Source: JAUIAS01 sp030425395
GTDB lineage: Bacteria; Pseudomonadota; Alphaproteobacteria; Rhodobacterales; Rhodobacteraceae
DNA: 64,000 nt
Assembly (NCBI GenBank): GCA_043553855.1
Contig: CP121336.1
Span: 1,488,001 to 1,552,000 of the forward strand
Reading direction: 5' to 3'
In this document: positions 22,350 to 30,806 of the stretch, piece by piece
Layout of the letters: each line of letters opens with the position of its first letter
Position numbering within the stretch: the stretch's first letter is position 1
Notes under the pieces: generated by a model
The model's database searches: none
What the model was told of the DNA's origin: nothing
What the model saw: only the letters and a program-made list of their open reading frames with translations
Made by a program: the position numbers and the translations under genes

Positions 22350-23573
22350 TCAGCCGCCCGTAGCCTGACGATACCACGCCACGATCAGAGCGCGTTCTTC
22401 CTCTTCCATCCAGGTCATATTGGCCGGTGGCATACCTTGAGCCACACCCGACTGAAGATAGATATCACGAGCATGGCGCGCGATATCCGCGCCAGTTTCA
22501 AGCACCACGCCCTTGGGTGCCCAATGCAACCCGTCCCACACCGGTTCGCGGGCGTGACACATGCTGCACCGCCCCATAACCACGTCCTGCACATCTTCAA
22601 AATTGTCGGTCGCGGCGAATCTCTCGGTGCCCGGCACAAAGGCTGCGTCTTCTTCGGCATGATGGAGTGGTGCCGTGCTGAGCCAAACGATCAGGATAAA
22701 CAGAATGGTCGTAGCGAGCCACGTCCAGGTCGGGCTGCCTTTGCGGGCATGTTGCGTGTTGAACCAATGGCGGATCGTCACCCCCATCAGGAATACCAGC
22801 GACGCGATGATCCAGTTGTATTCCGACGAAAACGCCAACGGATAATGATTGCTGAGCATCAAAAAGATGACCGGCAAGGTCAGATAATTGTTATGCGTGC
22901 TTCGCTGTTTCGCGATCTTGCCGTATTGCGGGTCCGGGCGATTGCCAGCAATCAGGTCCGCCACAACGATTTTCTGGTTCGGGATGATGATCATGAAAAC
23001 GTTGGCCGACATGATCGTCGCGGTAAACGCCCCCAGATGCAGCAACGCCGCCCGTCCCGAAAACACCGAGACATAGAAATACGACATCGCGACCAGAACC
23101 CCAAACAGAGCAACCATAAGAACGGTTTGGTTGGCTTCGACAAACACCTTGCAAAGCGTATTGTAGACCACCCAACCAAATGCCAGCGACGCCACAGAAA
23201 TCGTAATCGCCTGCCAACCCGACAGTTCCATCACGGACGGATCAATCAGGTAAAACTCGGCCCCCAAGTAATAGACAAGCACCATAAGCGCAAAGCCACT
23301 AAGCCATGTGGCATAGCTTTCCCATTTGAACCACACCAGACCGTCAGGCATGTTCGACGGGGCAACCAAGTATTTCTGGATGTGATAGAAACCGCCACCG
23401 TGCACCTGCCACTCTTCGCCATCCGCACCAGTGGCAAGGTTGCGATCGCGGTGCAGACCAAGGTCAAGTGCAATGAAATAAAAGGATGATCCGATCCACG
23501 CGATAGCGGTGATCACATGCAGCCACCTGACTGCAAATTCCATCCATGCCCCAAAGGCCGCAAGATCATACAT
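22350..23573 (-). CDS. puuD: Membrane urate hydroxylase with C-terminal cytochrome c domain
   Basis: A 407-residue protein of the PuuD type. The N-terminal ~300 residues contain about eight hydrophobic spans (MEFAVRWLHVITAIAWIGSSFYF, GFALMVLVYYLGAEFY, VASLAFGWVVYNTL, HNNYLTLPVIFLML and others). The C-terminal cytochrome c domain has GRCSMCH (heme CxxCH at about residue 338) and an axial Met in GMPPANM. The enzyme oxidises urate to 5-hydroxyisourate and feeds electrons into the respiratory chain, unlike H2O2-forming uricase. uraH, which uses the product, is at 30447. Divergent from a LysR gene 103 bases away. Confidence 0.9.
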   Translation of the reverse strand: MYDLAAFGAWMEFAVRWLHVITAIAWIGSSFYFIALDLGLHRDRNLATGADGEEWQVHGGGFYHIQKYLVAPSNMPDGLVWFKWESYATWLSGFALMVLVYYLGAEFYLIDPSVMELSGWQAITISVASLAFGWVVYNTLCKVFVEANQTVLMVALFGVLVAMSYFYVSVFSGRAALLHLGAFTATIMSANVFMIIIPNQKIVVADLIAGNRPDPQYGKIAKQRSTHNNYLTLPVIFLMLSNHYPLAFSSEYNWIIASLVFLMGVTIRHWFNTQHARKGSPTWTWLATTILFILIVWLSTAPLHHAEEDAAFVPGTERFAATDNFEDVQDVVMGRCSMCHAREPVWDGLHWAPKGVVLETGADIARHARDIYLQSGVAQGMPPANMTWMEEEERALIVAWYRQATGG

Positions 23574-23650
23574 AACGGGTGTCCCTGATTGGTTTGGTTG
23601 CAGGCTATACCGGCGGGCACTGTTCTGTTAATTCAGTAAATCGACAGATA

Positions 23651-23663
23651 GTTTCAAAGAAAC
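23651..23663. promoter_or_regulatory. Short palindrome in the puuD/lysR divergent intergenic region
   Basis: GTTTC-AAA-GAAAC is a perfect 5+3+5 inverted repeat that ends 13 bases before the lysR ATG, in the 103-base gap between puuD and the regulator. A LysR-type autoregulatory or puuD operator is possible; the spacing does not match a textbook T-N11-A box. Confidence 0.3.
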
Positions 23664-23676
23664 CCGAAAAACAGCC

Positions 23677-24582
23677 ATGGGATACGTCAACAACCTGAAA
23701 ATGTTCGTGCGCGTCTATGAATTGGGCAGCATGAGCGCCGCCGCCCGGGATCTGCGCACCTCGCCTGCGGTTGCGTCAGCCCGGATTGCCGAGCTTGAAA
23801 AACGTCTCGGCGTTCGCCTGTTTAACAGAACGACCCGCGCGCTCAGCGCGACGGAACATGGGAGGCTGTTCTATGGCGGTGCCTGCGAAGTTCTTGAGGC
23901 GATTGAAGCCGCGGAAGCCGCTGTCATGCAGGCAAGCCAGACGCCGCGTGGCACGATCTTTGTTGCAGCTCCCTTGGGTGTCGGCCGACGGTTTATTGCG
24001 CCCGCCATCCCGGCCTTCAAAGCTGAATACCCCCAAATCGACGTCCGTCTTCGTCTCAGCGACCGGATTGTGGACGTCACAGGCGAAGGACTGGATCTCG
24101 CCTTTATCCTCGGGCCGCTTCCGGACAGCGATCTCAAGGTTCGTGTGGTGGCCGAATGTCCGCGCCTGTTGTGTGCGGCACCTGCGTATGTCGCGGCGCG
24201 TGGGATGCCCCGCGACGGCGAAGCGTTGCTGGCCGACAACCATGATTGCCTTAACCTGCGCTTTCCCGGCGCGCGTGAATTTCAGTGGACGCTGCACACA
24301 CATGACGGCCCTCGCCGTTTCGAAGTGCGCGGGCCGCTGGAAACTGATGACGGGGAGGTATTGACAGATTGGGCACTCGCGGGATGCGGGATCATAATGA
24401 AACCGGAATTCGAGGTGTCAGACCATCTGGCCTCTGGCGCTCTGGTCCCAGTGGCCACCGCCACACCACCTGTATCCACGCAGTTGGCTTGCCTGACACC
24501 CAGCCGCAAGTATCGTGACCCCAAACTTCAGGCCTTTGCCGATTACATGATCACCATTTGCCGGGATGCGATCACACGGTAA
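23677..24582 (+). CDS. LysR-family transcriptional regulator
   Basis: A 301-residue LTTR. The N-terminal winged helix is clear (LKMFVRVYELGSMSAAARDL, ASARIAELEKRLGVRLFNRT), followed by the coiled linker and the effector domain (GTIFVAAPLGVGRRFIAPAIPAF, LDLAFILGPLPDSDL). Similar to the CrgA/DhcR-like branch by look. It is divergent from the urate hydroxylase gene and lies inside the purine degradation region, so urate or a downstream ureide is a natural effector guess. It is convergent with the class III aminotransferase. Confidence 0.9.
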   Translation: MGYVNNLKMFVRVYELGSMSAAARDLRTSPAVASARIAELEKRLGVRLFNRTTRALSATEHGRLFYGGACEVLEAIEAAEAAVMQASQTPRGTIFVAAPLGVGRRFIAPAIPAFKAEYPQIDVRLRLSDRIVDVTGEGLDLAFILGPLPDSDLKVRVVAECPRLLCAAPAYVAARGMPRDGEALLADNHDCLNLRFPGAREFQWTLHTHDGPRRFEVRGPLETDDGEVLTDWALAGCGIIMKPEFEVSDHLASGALVPVATATPPVSTQLACLTPSRKYRDPKLQAFADYMITICRDAITR

Positions 24583-24613
24583 TCCGCCAAGGTTTCAGAG
24601 CAACAAACGGATT

Positions 24614-24644
24614 GCCCCCGCACCGCCGCAAAGCGCGCGGGGGC
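24614..24644. terminator. Hairpin between convergent lysR and aminotransferase genes
   Basis: An 8-bp perfect stem (GCCCCCGC with GCGGGGGC, 15-base loop) sits in the 70-base gap between two convergent genes. No T-tract follows on either strand, so termination efficiency is uncertain; a bidirectional 3' end is the likely role. Confidence 0.4.
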
Positions 24645-24652
24645 GATCCATG

Positions 24653-26002
24653 TCATACCTGTGCGAACCCGGTATCCAGCGCCGACAGGATCGTGTCGAT
24701 CTCGGCCTCGGTGACGGTCAGCGGAGGCGACATCAGGATATTATGCGCACCGAGACGCACCATGGCACCTGCCTCATAAGCGGCCTTGTGAATTCGCTTC
24801 ATCGTATCATTGTCCATCGGCGTCTTGGCCGCCTTGTCGGACACCATCTCGATGCCGGTCATCAGCCCGTGGCCACCACGCACATCGCCGATGATATCGT
24901 ATTTCTCGGCCAGCTTCCGCACCCCGTCAAAAAGCTGCGCGCCCCGTGCCGCCGCGTTTGTCTTGGTATCCAGACGCAGCGTCTCAGACAGGCATGCGAC
25001 CACTGCCGCCGCCCCGACCGGGTGTGCCGAATAGGTGTAGCCGTGGAAAATGGCTCCTTCCGCGTCCGATTTTTCAAAGACATCAGCCACCTTGTCATTC
25101 ATCAGCGCCGCACCGACCGGGAAATATCCAGAGGTAATGCCCTTGGCCATACTCATCATATCAGGCTGCACGCCCCAATGGCGCGACCCGCTCCAATCGC
25201 CCGTGCGGCCAAAGCCGGTAATCACTTCATCGGCGATCATCAGGATGCCGTGCCGATCGCAGATTTCGCGCATCAGGCCCATGAACGACGCATCCGGCAC
25301 GATTACACCACCCGCCCCCTGAATAGGCTCCATGATAAAGGCGGCAATCGACCCCGCACCTTGAAAAGCGATCTCATCTTCCATCGCCGCCGCAATGTTC
25401 TGGGCGAGTTTTGCAGGATCGGTTTCATCAAACGGATTGCGATAGGGATAGGGGCTGGGCATGTGGAAAACACCCGGCAACAGAGGTTCATAGTTGATGC
25501 GAAACCGGTTATTTCCATTTACGCTGGCCCCGCCAAAATGGGTGCCATGGTAGCCTTTCTTGAGGCTCAGGAACTTGGTCCGGTTCGGCTCACCGCGCAG
25601 GCGGTGATACTGCCGTGCAAGCCGAAGACAGGTTTCAACGCTATCCGACCCGCCCGAAGTGAAAAACACTCGGCTCATGCCATCCTCGGCGAACATCTCG
25701 CGCACCGCGTAGGAGGCCTCGATGGCCATAGGGTTCGTCGTTCCCCCGAAAGCAGAATAATAGGGCAGATCATAAAGTTGCTTGGCGATCGCGTCTTTCA
25801 CCACATTATTGGAATATCCAAGGTTCACACACCAAAGACCGCCCACAGCATCCACGGTGGTATGACCGTCAATATCGGTAATGGATGATCCGTGGGCCTT
25901 GGTAATGATTGTCGGCGCGTTGGCCTGAAGATCACCGGGATGCCCCATCGGGTGCCACAGGTGACGTGCGTTGTTTTCGCGCAGAAAATTGTCGTCCTTC
26001 AT
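24653..26002 (-). CDS. Class III pyridoxal-phosphate aminotransferase (omega-transaminase type)
   Basis: A 449-residue fold-type I PLP enzyme. Visible: GGLWCVNLGYSN near the N-terminus, the phosphate-cup FTSGGSDSVET, GYHGTHFGGAS, the PLP-binding LMIADEVITGFGRTG, and the Schiff-base lysine in MSMAKGITSGYFPVGA. Class III members of this length transfer amino groups from beta-alanine, other omega-amino acids or amines to pyruvate. AGGAGA lies 7 bases before ATG 26002. A terminator separates it from the upstream permease gene, so it is probably its own unit. Its placement amid purine catabolism suggests use of an amine or beta-amino acid from nucleobase breakdown, but no residue I can read fixes the donor. 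Confidence 0.85.
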   Translation of the reverse strand: MKDDNFLRENNARHLWHPMGHPGDLQANAPTIITKAHGSSITDIDGHTTVDAVGGLWCVNLGYSNNVVKDAIAKQLYDLPYYSAFGGTTNPMAIEASYAVREMFAEDGMSRVFFTSGGSDSVETCLRLARQYHRLRGEPNRTKFLSLKKGYHGTHFGGASVNGNNRFRINYEPLLPGVFHMPSPYPYRNPFDETDPAKLAQNIAAAMEDEIAFQGAGSIAAFIMEPIQGAGGVIVPDASFMGLMREICDRHGILMIADEVITGFGRTGDWSGSRHWGVQPDMMSMAKGITSGYFPVGAALMNDKVADVFEKSDAEGAIFHGYTYSAHPVGAAAVVACLSETLRLDTKTNAAARGAQLFDGVRKLAEKYDIIGDVRGGHGLMTGIEMVSDKAAKTPMDNDTMKRIHKAAYEAGAMVRLGAHNILMSPPLTVTEAEIDTILSALDTGFAQV

Positions 26003-26051
26003 CGGGATCTCCTCAAGGTGTTTTTTTCGACGCTAGACCGGATCGAAGACA

Positions 26052-26085
26052 CAATAAAGCCCGCGCGCAGTGGCTGCGCGCGGGC
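26052..26085 (-). terminator. Rho-independent terminator downstream of the purine permease operon
   Basis: On the minus strand a 12-bp perfect stem (GCCCGCGCGCAG / CTGCGCGCGGGC) with a 3-base loop is followed by TTTATTGT. It lies 23 bases after the permease stop and before the aminotransferase gene, so it should end the puuE-allE-allA-permease transcript. Confidence 0.75.
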
Positions 26086-26107
26086 GAAACAAATAAGTTT
26101 TTCCAGT

Positions 26108-27457
26108 TCAGTCGATATTTTCAGGCAGAACGAGGTTCAGCACAATCGCGATCACCGCCGCAGGCAAGAGACCAGAGGTCATAAGGATCTTCATCGTGTT
26201 CCCGAGGAATGCCATTGCGTCTGGAACCTGCTGAAGCCCCAAGCCGAGAGAAAGCGACGTTGCAAAGATGACCATGTTCCGACGGTTCCAATTGACCTCG
26301 GAGAGCATGTTGATGCCCGCCGCCGCGACCATCCCGAACATGACAATCACGCCACCACCCAGCACCTGAATCGGAACCGTGTTGACCAATGCACCAACCT
26401 TGGGAATCAGTCCTGCAATAACCAGCACGATCGCACCGCATGTCACCACATGGCGGCTCATCACTCCGGTTATCGCGACAAGTCCAACGTTCTGGCTGAA
26501 CGAAGTATTGGGCAATCCCCCAAAGATGCCGGCAATCGCCGTACCAAGACCATCGGCGAAAGTAGCCCCCTGAACCTCTTCGTCCGTGGCTTCGCGCCCG
26601 GCTCCGCCCTTGGTGATGCCGCTGACATCGCCGACGGTTTCAATGGCCGACACAAAAGACATCAGGCACATGCCGATAACGATTGCCCAGTTGATCTCAA
26701 AGCCCAGCGCAAACGGCATCGGCAGAGCAAACCAGCCCGCGTTGCCCAATCCCGCAAAACTGACATCGCCCATCACCAGCGCCACGAGATATCCCGCGAC
26801 CAGACCGATAAGGACTGCCGCCACCGACAGGAACCCTTTTACATAGAATTTGATCCCCAGCGTCACCGCCACGACGACCAGCGCCTGAAACCAGTTCTGT
26901 ATTCCACCCCATGTCGGTTTGGACCGGTTAAAATCACCCGCGCCGCCAGCGGCATATTCGATGCCCACCTTGATCAGAGCGAGACCGATCATCAACACGA
27001 TCAGCCCGGTCACCAGTGGTGGCAAGGCAAAACGGATACGCTTGATGAACAAACCGATGCAGAAATGAAAGCACCCGCCGACGATGACGCCGCCCATCAG
27101 ACCGGGCAAACCCGCCGTTCCTGCACCCAGCATCGCGGGGATCATCACTGGCAGGAACGCAAAGGACGTGCCTTGCACGATTGGCAGGCGCGCGCCGACG
27201 GGCCCAAGACCAACGGTCTGGATAAGGGTTGCGACGCCGGCAAACAGCATCGACATCTGGATCATGTAGATCAGCGTGCCGACATCAGATGATCCAAAGC
27301 CAAATCCCGCCACGCTGGCGATGATAATGGCGGGCGTCACGTTCGACACAAACATGGCCAGCACATGCTGGATTCCCAGCGGAATGGCCTTGGCCAAAGG
27401 GGGTGTATAATTCGGGTCACGCAACTGTTCCAGCGTGCCGATAGAAGTATCCGTCAT
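26108..27457 (-). CDS. NCS2-family nucleobase permease (urate/xanthine/uracil type)
   Basis: A 449-residue membrane protein of the nucleobase:cation symporter-2 (NAT) family with about 12-14 spans. Signature regions are QHVLAMFVSNVTPAIIIA near the N-terminus, GTSFAFLPVMI, PPLVTGLIVLMIGLALIKVG and the later FGGLPNTSFSQNVGLVAITGV. ATG 27457 has GGAGA 8 bases upstream; an in-frame start at 27487 is less likely. It precedes, on the same strand, no further purine gene but follows allA by 56 bases, so it is the last gene of the allantoin operon. Given the context, urate or xanthine uptake is the most likely role. Confidence 0.88.
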   Translation of the reverse strand: MTDTSIGTLEQLRDPNYTPPLAKAIPLGIQHVLAMFVSNVTPAIIIASVAGFGFGSSDVGTLIYMIQMSMLFAGVATLIQTVGLGPVGARLPIVQGTSFAFLPVMIPAMLGAGTAGLPGLMGGVIVGGCFHFCIGLFIKRIRFALPPLVTGLIVLMIGLALIKVGIEYAAGGAGDFNRSKPTWGGIQNWFQALVVVAVTLGIKFYVKGFLSVAAVLIGLVAGYLVALVMGDVSFAGLGNAGWFALPMPFALGFEINWAIVIGMCLMSFVSAIETVGDVSGITKGGAGREATDEEVQGATFADGLGTAIAGIFGGLPNTSFSQNVGLVAITGVMSRHVVTCGAIVLVIAGLIPKVGALVNTVPIQVLGGGVIVMFGMVAAAGINMLSEVNWNRRNMVIFATSLSLGLGLQQVPDAMAFLGNTMKILMTSGLLPAAVIAIVLNLVLPENID

Positions 27458-27513
27458 TCTGTCCGTCTCCTTGTTGGTATTTGGCAAGCCCTCTTGTCGG
27501 GGCGTTTTGCGTT

Positions 27514-28014
27514 TCAGTCCGCCGTGATGACCACCGGTGGATCAAGTGGGAATTCTTCCAGGTTGGGTGTCGCGCCGATGCGGTCTACTACCGCGAACAG
27601 TCCCGGCGCGTGTAGCGGTGTCAAAACCCCGTGCCACGTGCCGCGATGGAAATTCACGCCCTGACCGGGAGCCGCGACAAAGGCATGGATCGGCCCGGGT
27701 GCATCTCCGGCTTCGGCCACAATCACCAACCACGGGTTCGTATGCATAGGCAGAAATGCCTGACTGCCCTCGGGGTGCCGTTCAACAAGCTCCAGCGTAT
27801 AGGGAAGCGCACGCGGCTCCGCGTCAAAAAGGCTGATCCCGGCGCGACCTTCGGGACCAAAATCCATCTGCGCGCGGTCGTGGTGCCGCCCGCAAAGCCC
27901 GGAATTGATCATTTTGTCCGGAGCACCGCGCACCTCAAGAACGTCACCAAAAGGGGCGAATGCTTCCGCCGTTAACGGTTGAGCCTTTATCGTCTCCATA
28001 TGCGTGCCACTCAT
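27514..28014 (-). CDS. allA: Ureidoglycolate lyase
   Basis: A 166-residue AllA-family cupin. Visible: QPLTAEAFAPFGDVLE, DRAQMDF, LELVERHPEGSQAFLPM, HAFVAAPGQGVNFHRGTWH (the metal/active-site region) and the end FAVVDRIG. It splits (S)-ureidoglycolate into glyoxylate and urea. ATG 28014 overlaps the allE stop by ATGA; an internal ATG at 27999 (METIKAQPL) is also possible. Last enzymatic step of the ureide route in this cluster. Confidence 0.9.
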   Translation of the reverse strand: MSGTHMETIKAQPLTAEAFAPFGDVLEVRGAPDKMINSGLCGRHHDRAQMDFGPEGRAGISLFDAEPRALPYTLELVERHPEGSQAFLPMHTNPWLVIVAEAGDAPGPIHAFVAAPGQGVNFHRGTWHGVLTPLHAPGLFAVVDRIGATPNLEEFPLDPPVVITAD

Positions 28015-28826
28015 AGGCTCAGCGCCGGATGGCGGTTGACATCTTTGTAGAGCAGATAGCGGAAATCTTCATCGCCGGTGGCAACACAAGCCTGCGGACA
28101 AAAGGCACGTAGCCACATGAAATCGCCCGGCCCCACTTCGACCCAGTCCTTGTTGAGAAGATAGCGTGCCGTTCCCTGAAGCACGTATAACCCGTGTTCC
28201 ATCACATGGGTTTCGGCAAACGGGATCAGCCCGCCGGGCCGGAAGGTAACGATATTCACATGCATATCATGGCGCAGGTCGTCCGGGGCGGCAAACCGGG
28301 TGGTGCCCCATTTATCCGTGTTGGGCATCCAGTTTACGGGGGTCTGCGAATCCGAGGTCACGAATGCTTCGGGTCGCGACACGCCCGCAACCGCCTCATA
28401 GCGTTTGCGCACCCAGTGAAACCGCAACGCGACGTCGCCCGGATTGGCAAGCCGCCATGCCGACCCTGCCGGGATATACGCATAGCCGCCCGCCCCAAGT
28501 TCATGCGCGGTTCCGTCGATTTCAAGGCGCATCCGCCCTTCGGCCACGAACAGAACGCCCTGCGCCCCCGCATCCGGTTCAGGCGCATCGGATCCACCAC
28601 CGGGCGCGACCTCCATTGCGTATTGGGCAAAAGTTTCTGCGAACCCTGAAAGCGGGCGCGCAATGATCCAGCCCCGTGTGTCCCGCCAACCGGGAAACAG
28701 GCTGGTCACGATATCTCGCATCGTGATGGCGGGAATGAACGCATAAGCTTCGGTAAAGATCGCGGCCCCCTCGGGGCTGACGTCCTGTCCGGGCAATCCG
28801 CCGGGGGGAAAGGCATAGCTGGTCAT
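28011..28826 (-). CDS. allE: (S)-ureidoglycine aminohydrolase
   Basis: A 271-residue bicupin of the AllE/UGHY family. It opens with YAFPPGGLPGQ, continues with EAYAFIPAITMRDIVTS, the first cupin (GVLFVAEGRMRLEIDG, GGYAYIPAGSAW) and the second, metal-bearing cupin (HDMHVNIVTFRPGGLIPFAETHVMEHGLYVLQG). It releases ammonia from (S)-ureidoglycine to give (S)-ureidoglycolate for AllA. The stop overlaps the allA start and its own ATG overlaps the stop of the puuE-uraD fusion, so the three are tightly coupled. Confidence 0.92.
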   Translation of the reverse strand: MTSYAFPPGGLPGQDVSPEGAAIFTEAYAFIPAITMRDIVTSLFPGWRDTRGWIIARPLSGFAETFAQYAMEVAPGGGSDAPEPDAGAQGVLFVAEGRMRLEIDGTAHELGAGGYAYIPAGSAWRLANPGDVALRFHWVRKRYEAVAGVSRPEAFVTSDSQTPVNWMPNTDKWGTTRFAAPDDLRHDMHVNIVTFRPGGLIPFAETHVMEHGLYVLQGTARYLLNKDWVEVGPGDFMWLRAFCPQACVATGDEDFRYLLYKDVNRHPALSL

Positions 28827-30235
28827 AACATATCCTCAAGACGCAGACGTGCGATGCGTTCGACCTGGCGGCACGCCTCGGCGAACTCTGTATCGGTGTT
28901 GTTGCCAATACGCCGGTCAAACGCGGCCAATATCCCGGCCTTGTCGTGGTCGCGCACCGCGATGATAAAAGGAAACCCGTGCTTGGCGACGTATTCGGAG
29001 TTGCGCTGCTGAAACGCTTCGCGCTCGGCATCCGTCAATGCGTCCAGACTAGCGCTTGCCTGTTCCGAGGTCGACTCTGCCGTCAATCGCTTGGCCGCGG
29101 CCAGCTTGCCAGCCAAATCGGGGTGAGCACGCAAAACGCCCAAACGCTCGTCATCGCTCGCGGTGCGGAACGCCCGGCACAGGGCGTTATGAACCCCGGC
29201 GGCGCGGTCATGCGCCGGGCCAAGTTCGAGCGCATGCGCCCGTTCGGCCACCCATGGTGAATGCTCGAACACCCCGCCGAACCGATCAACGAACCGATCG
29301 CGCGTCATCAGCGACGGCCGCTCTTGCGCGACGGGCGGATGGGTCTTGGCCCAATGCCGCGCGATATCTATCCGGCGCGGGGTCCACACGTCATCAAAAC
29401 CCTTGATATACTCGATAAACCGTTTCAGCCCCGCGATCTTGCCCGGACGCCCAATCAGGCGACAATGCAAACCGATGCTCATCATCGCTGGCCGTCCTGC
29501 GCGCCCTTCTTCCAGCAACGTATCGAAGGAATCCTTGAGATAGGAGAAGAACTGTTCGCCAGTGATATACCCCGGTGCGGTGGCAAACCGCATGTCATTC
29601 GCTTCGAGCGTATAAGGAATGATCAACTGATCCCGGTCACCGATGCGCGCCCAATACGGCAGATCATCGTCATAAGTGTCGGATACATATTCAAACCCAC
29701 CCTCTTCGGAGACCAGACGCACAGTATTTTCGCTGCAACGTCCGGTGTACCAGCCGCGCGGGCGCGTGCCGGTGACTTCGGCATGCAGACGCACCGCCTC
29801 AGCAATCGCGGCGCGTTCTTCCTCTTCTGGCATATCCTTGTGTTCGACCCATTTCAGCCCGTGGCTGGCGATTTCCCAGTCAGCCTGTTGCATCGCCTCG
29901 ACCTGTTCGGGGCTGCGCGCCAGCGCAGTCGCGACACCGTAAATCGTAACGGGGATATCCGCGCCTGTGAAAAGACGATGCAATCGCCAGAACCCGGCAC
30001 GAGCGCCGTATTCGTAAATCGATTCCATGTTCCAGTGCCGCTGACCCTGCCACATGGCCGCGCCGGCAATGTCGGACAGGAACGCCTCGGATGCTGCATC
30101 CCCATGCAAGACACAGTTTTCGCCACCCTCTTCGTAATTCAAAACAAACTGCACCGCGACTGACGCGCCTCCCGGCCACTGTGCATCCGGTGGCGTGGCA
30201 CCATATCCGATCATGTTTCTCGGGTATCTGTTCAT
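28823..30235 (-). CDS. puuE: PuuE allantoinase fused to OHCU decarboxylase (UraD)
   Basis: A 470-residue two-domain protein. Residues ~1-300 form a polysaccharide-deacetylase-like, cofactor-free allantoinase (PRNMIGYGATPPDAQWPGGA, VQFVLNYEEGGE, WEIASHGLKWVEH, YTGRCSENTVRLVSEEG). Residues ~310-470 form 2-oxo-4-hydroxy-4-carboxy-5-ureidoimidazoline decarboxylase (MTRDRFVDRFGGVFEHSPW, LRAHPDLAGKL, RNSEYVAKHGFPFIIAVR). UraD makes (S)-allantoin and PuuE opens it to allantoate, so consecutive steps share one chain. ATG 30235 has GAGG 8 bases upstream; an earlier in-frame start at 30268 is less likely. First gene of the minus-strand operon. Confidence 0.92.
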   Translation of the reverse strand: MNRYPRNMIGYGATPPDAQWPGGASVAVQFVLNYEEGGENCVLHGDAASEAFLSDIAGAAMWQGQRHWNMESIYEYGARAGFWRLHRLFTGADIPVTIYGVATALARSPEQVEAMQQADWEIASHGLKWVEHKDMPEEEERAAIAEAVRLHAEVTGTRPRGWYTGRCSENTVRLVSEEGGFEYVSDTYDDDLPYWARIGDRDQLIIPYTLEANDMRFATAPGYITGEQFFSYLKDSFDTLLEEGRAGRPAMMSIGLHCRLIGRPGKIAGLKRFIEYIKGFDDVWTPRRIDIARHWAKTHPPVAQERPSLMTRDRFVDRFGGVFEHSPWVAERAHALELGPAHDRAAGVHNALCRAFRTASDDERLGVLRAHPDLAGKLAAAKRLTAESTSEQASASLDALTDAEREAFQQRNSEYVAKHGFPFIIAVRDHDKAGILAAFDRRIGNNTDTEFAEACRQVERIARLRLEDML

Positions 30236-30328
30236 GCGGTTTCCCTCATTCGCGCCCACGCCCGCCATACCGGCAAGAGTCCGCTCAGCCTTCTGGCCAA
30301 GGTTCTATGGCAACCCGGCCAAACTCAA

Positions 30329-30347
30329 TTTCAAAAAATACTTGAAA
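30329..30347. promoter_or_regulatory. Inverted repeat in the puuE-uraD / uraH divergent region
   Basis: TTTCAA-N7-TTGAAA is a perfect 6+7+6 inverted repeat in the 211-base gap between the divergent allantoin operon and uraH, about 94 bases from the puuE start and 100 from the uraH start. An operator for a purine-responsive regulator is a reasonable guess. Confidence 0.35.
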
Positions 30348-30446
30348 CTGTTTTCGCAAGGCGCATCCTCGTCTAGACTGCACACAATTGGGACACTGCC
30401 CACCGATACCGCACAATAAAGGAGCGGCCAGCAAGGCCGGTATGCC

Positions 30447-30806
30447 ATGTCCCAAGGATACCTGACGACACATGTTCTTGATACCGCGCGGGGGGTGCCC
30501 GCCGCCGGCCTGCGGATCACCTTGTATGATCTCAGCGGCGACGCGCCCTCGCTGCTGGCTGAAATGGTCACAAATGACGATGGCCGCACCGACAGCCCGA
30601 TCCTGCCCAAGGGGCAGATGCGCGCAGGACGTTACGAACTGGTGTTCGACGCCGGCGATTATCTGCGCGCTTCTGGAACCGCCGGGCCAGAGCCGCTGTT
30701 TCTCGATATCGTCCCAATCCGCTTTGGCATCGAAGACGACAGCGCGCATTATCACGTGCCGTTGTTGCTGTCGCCGTTCGGCTATTCAACCTATCGCGGC
30801 AGCTGA
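30447..30806 (+). CDS. uraH: 5-hydroxyisourate hydrolase (transthyretin-like)
   Basis: A 119-residue HIUase. All family marks are present: the N-terminal LTTHVLDTARGVPAAG (catalytic His), the central TNDDGRT with Arg, HYHVPLLLSPFGYSTYRGS at the C-terminus with the diagnostic YRGS end. It hydrolyses the PuuD product 5-hydroxyisourate to OHCU, the UraD substrate. Divergent from the puuE-uraD operon. Its 3' end overlaps the convergent metal permease gene by 16 bases. Confidence 0.94.
   Translation: MSQGYLTTHVLDTARGVPAAGLRITLYDLSGDAPSLLAEMVTNDDGRTDSPILPKGQMRAGRYELVFDAGDYLRASGTAGPEPLFLDIVPIRFGIEDDSAHYHVPLLLSPFGYSTYRGS

Noticed and set aside
21879..23489. 536-codon plus-strand frame over mutL and puuD
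   Set aside because: It crosses the boundary of two convincing minus-strand genes and has no recognisable domain.
24566..27292. Two long plus-strand frames (440 and 466 codons) opposite the aminotransferase and the NCS2 permease
   Set aside because: Both are antisense shadows of well-recognised genes; composition is low-complexity His/Arg/Gln and no ribosome-binding site or domain supports them.
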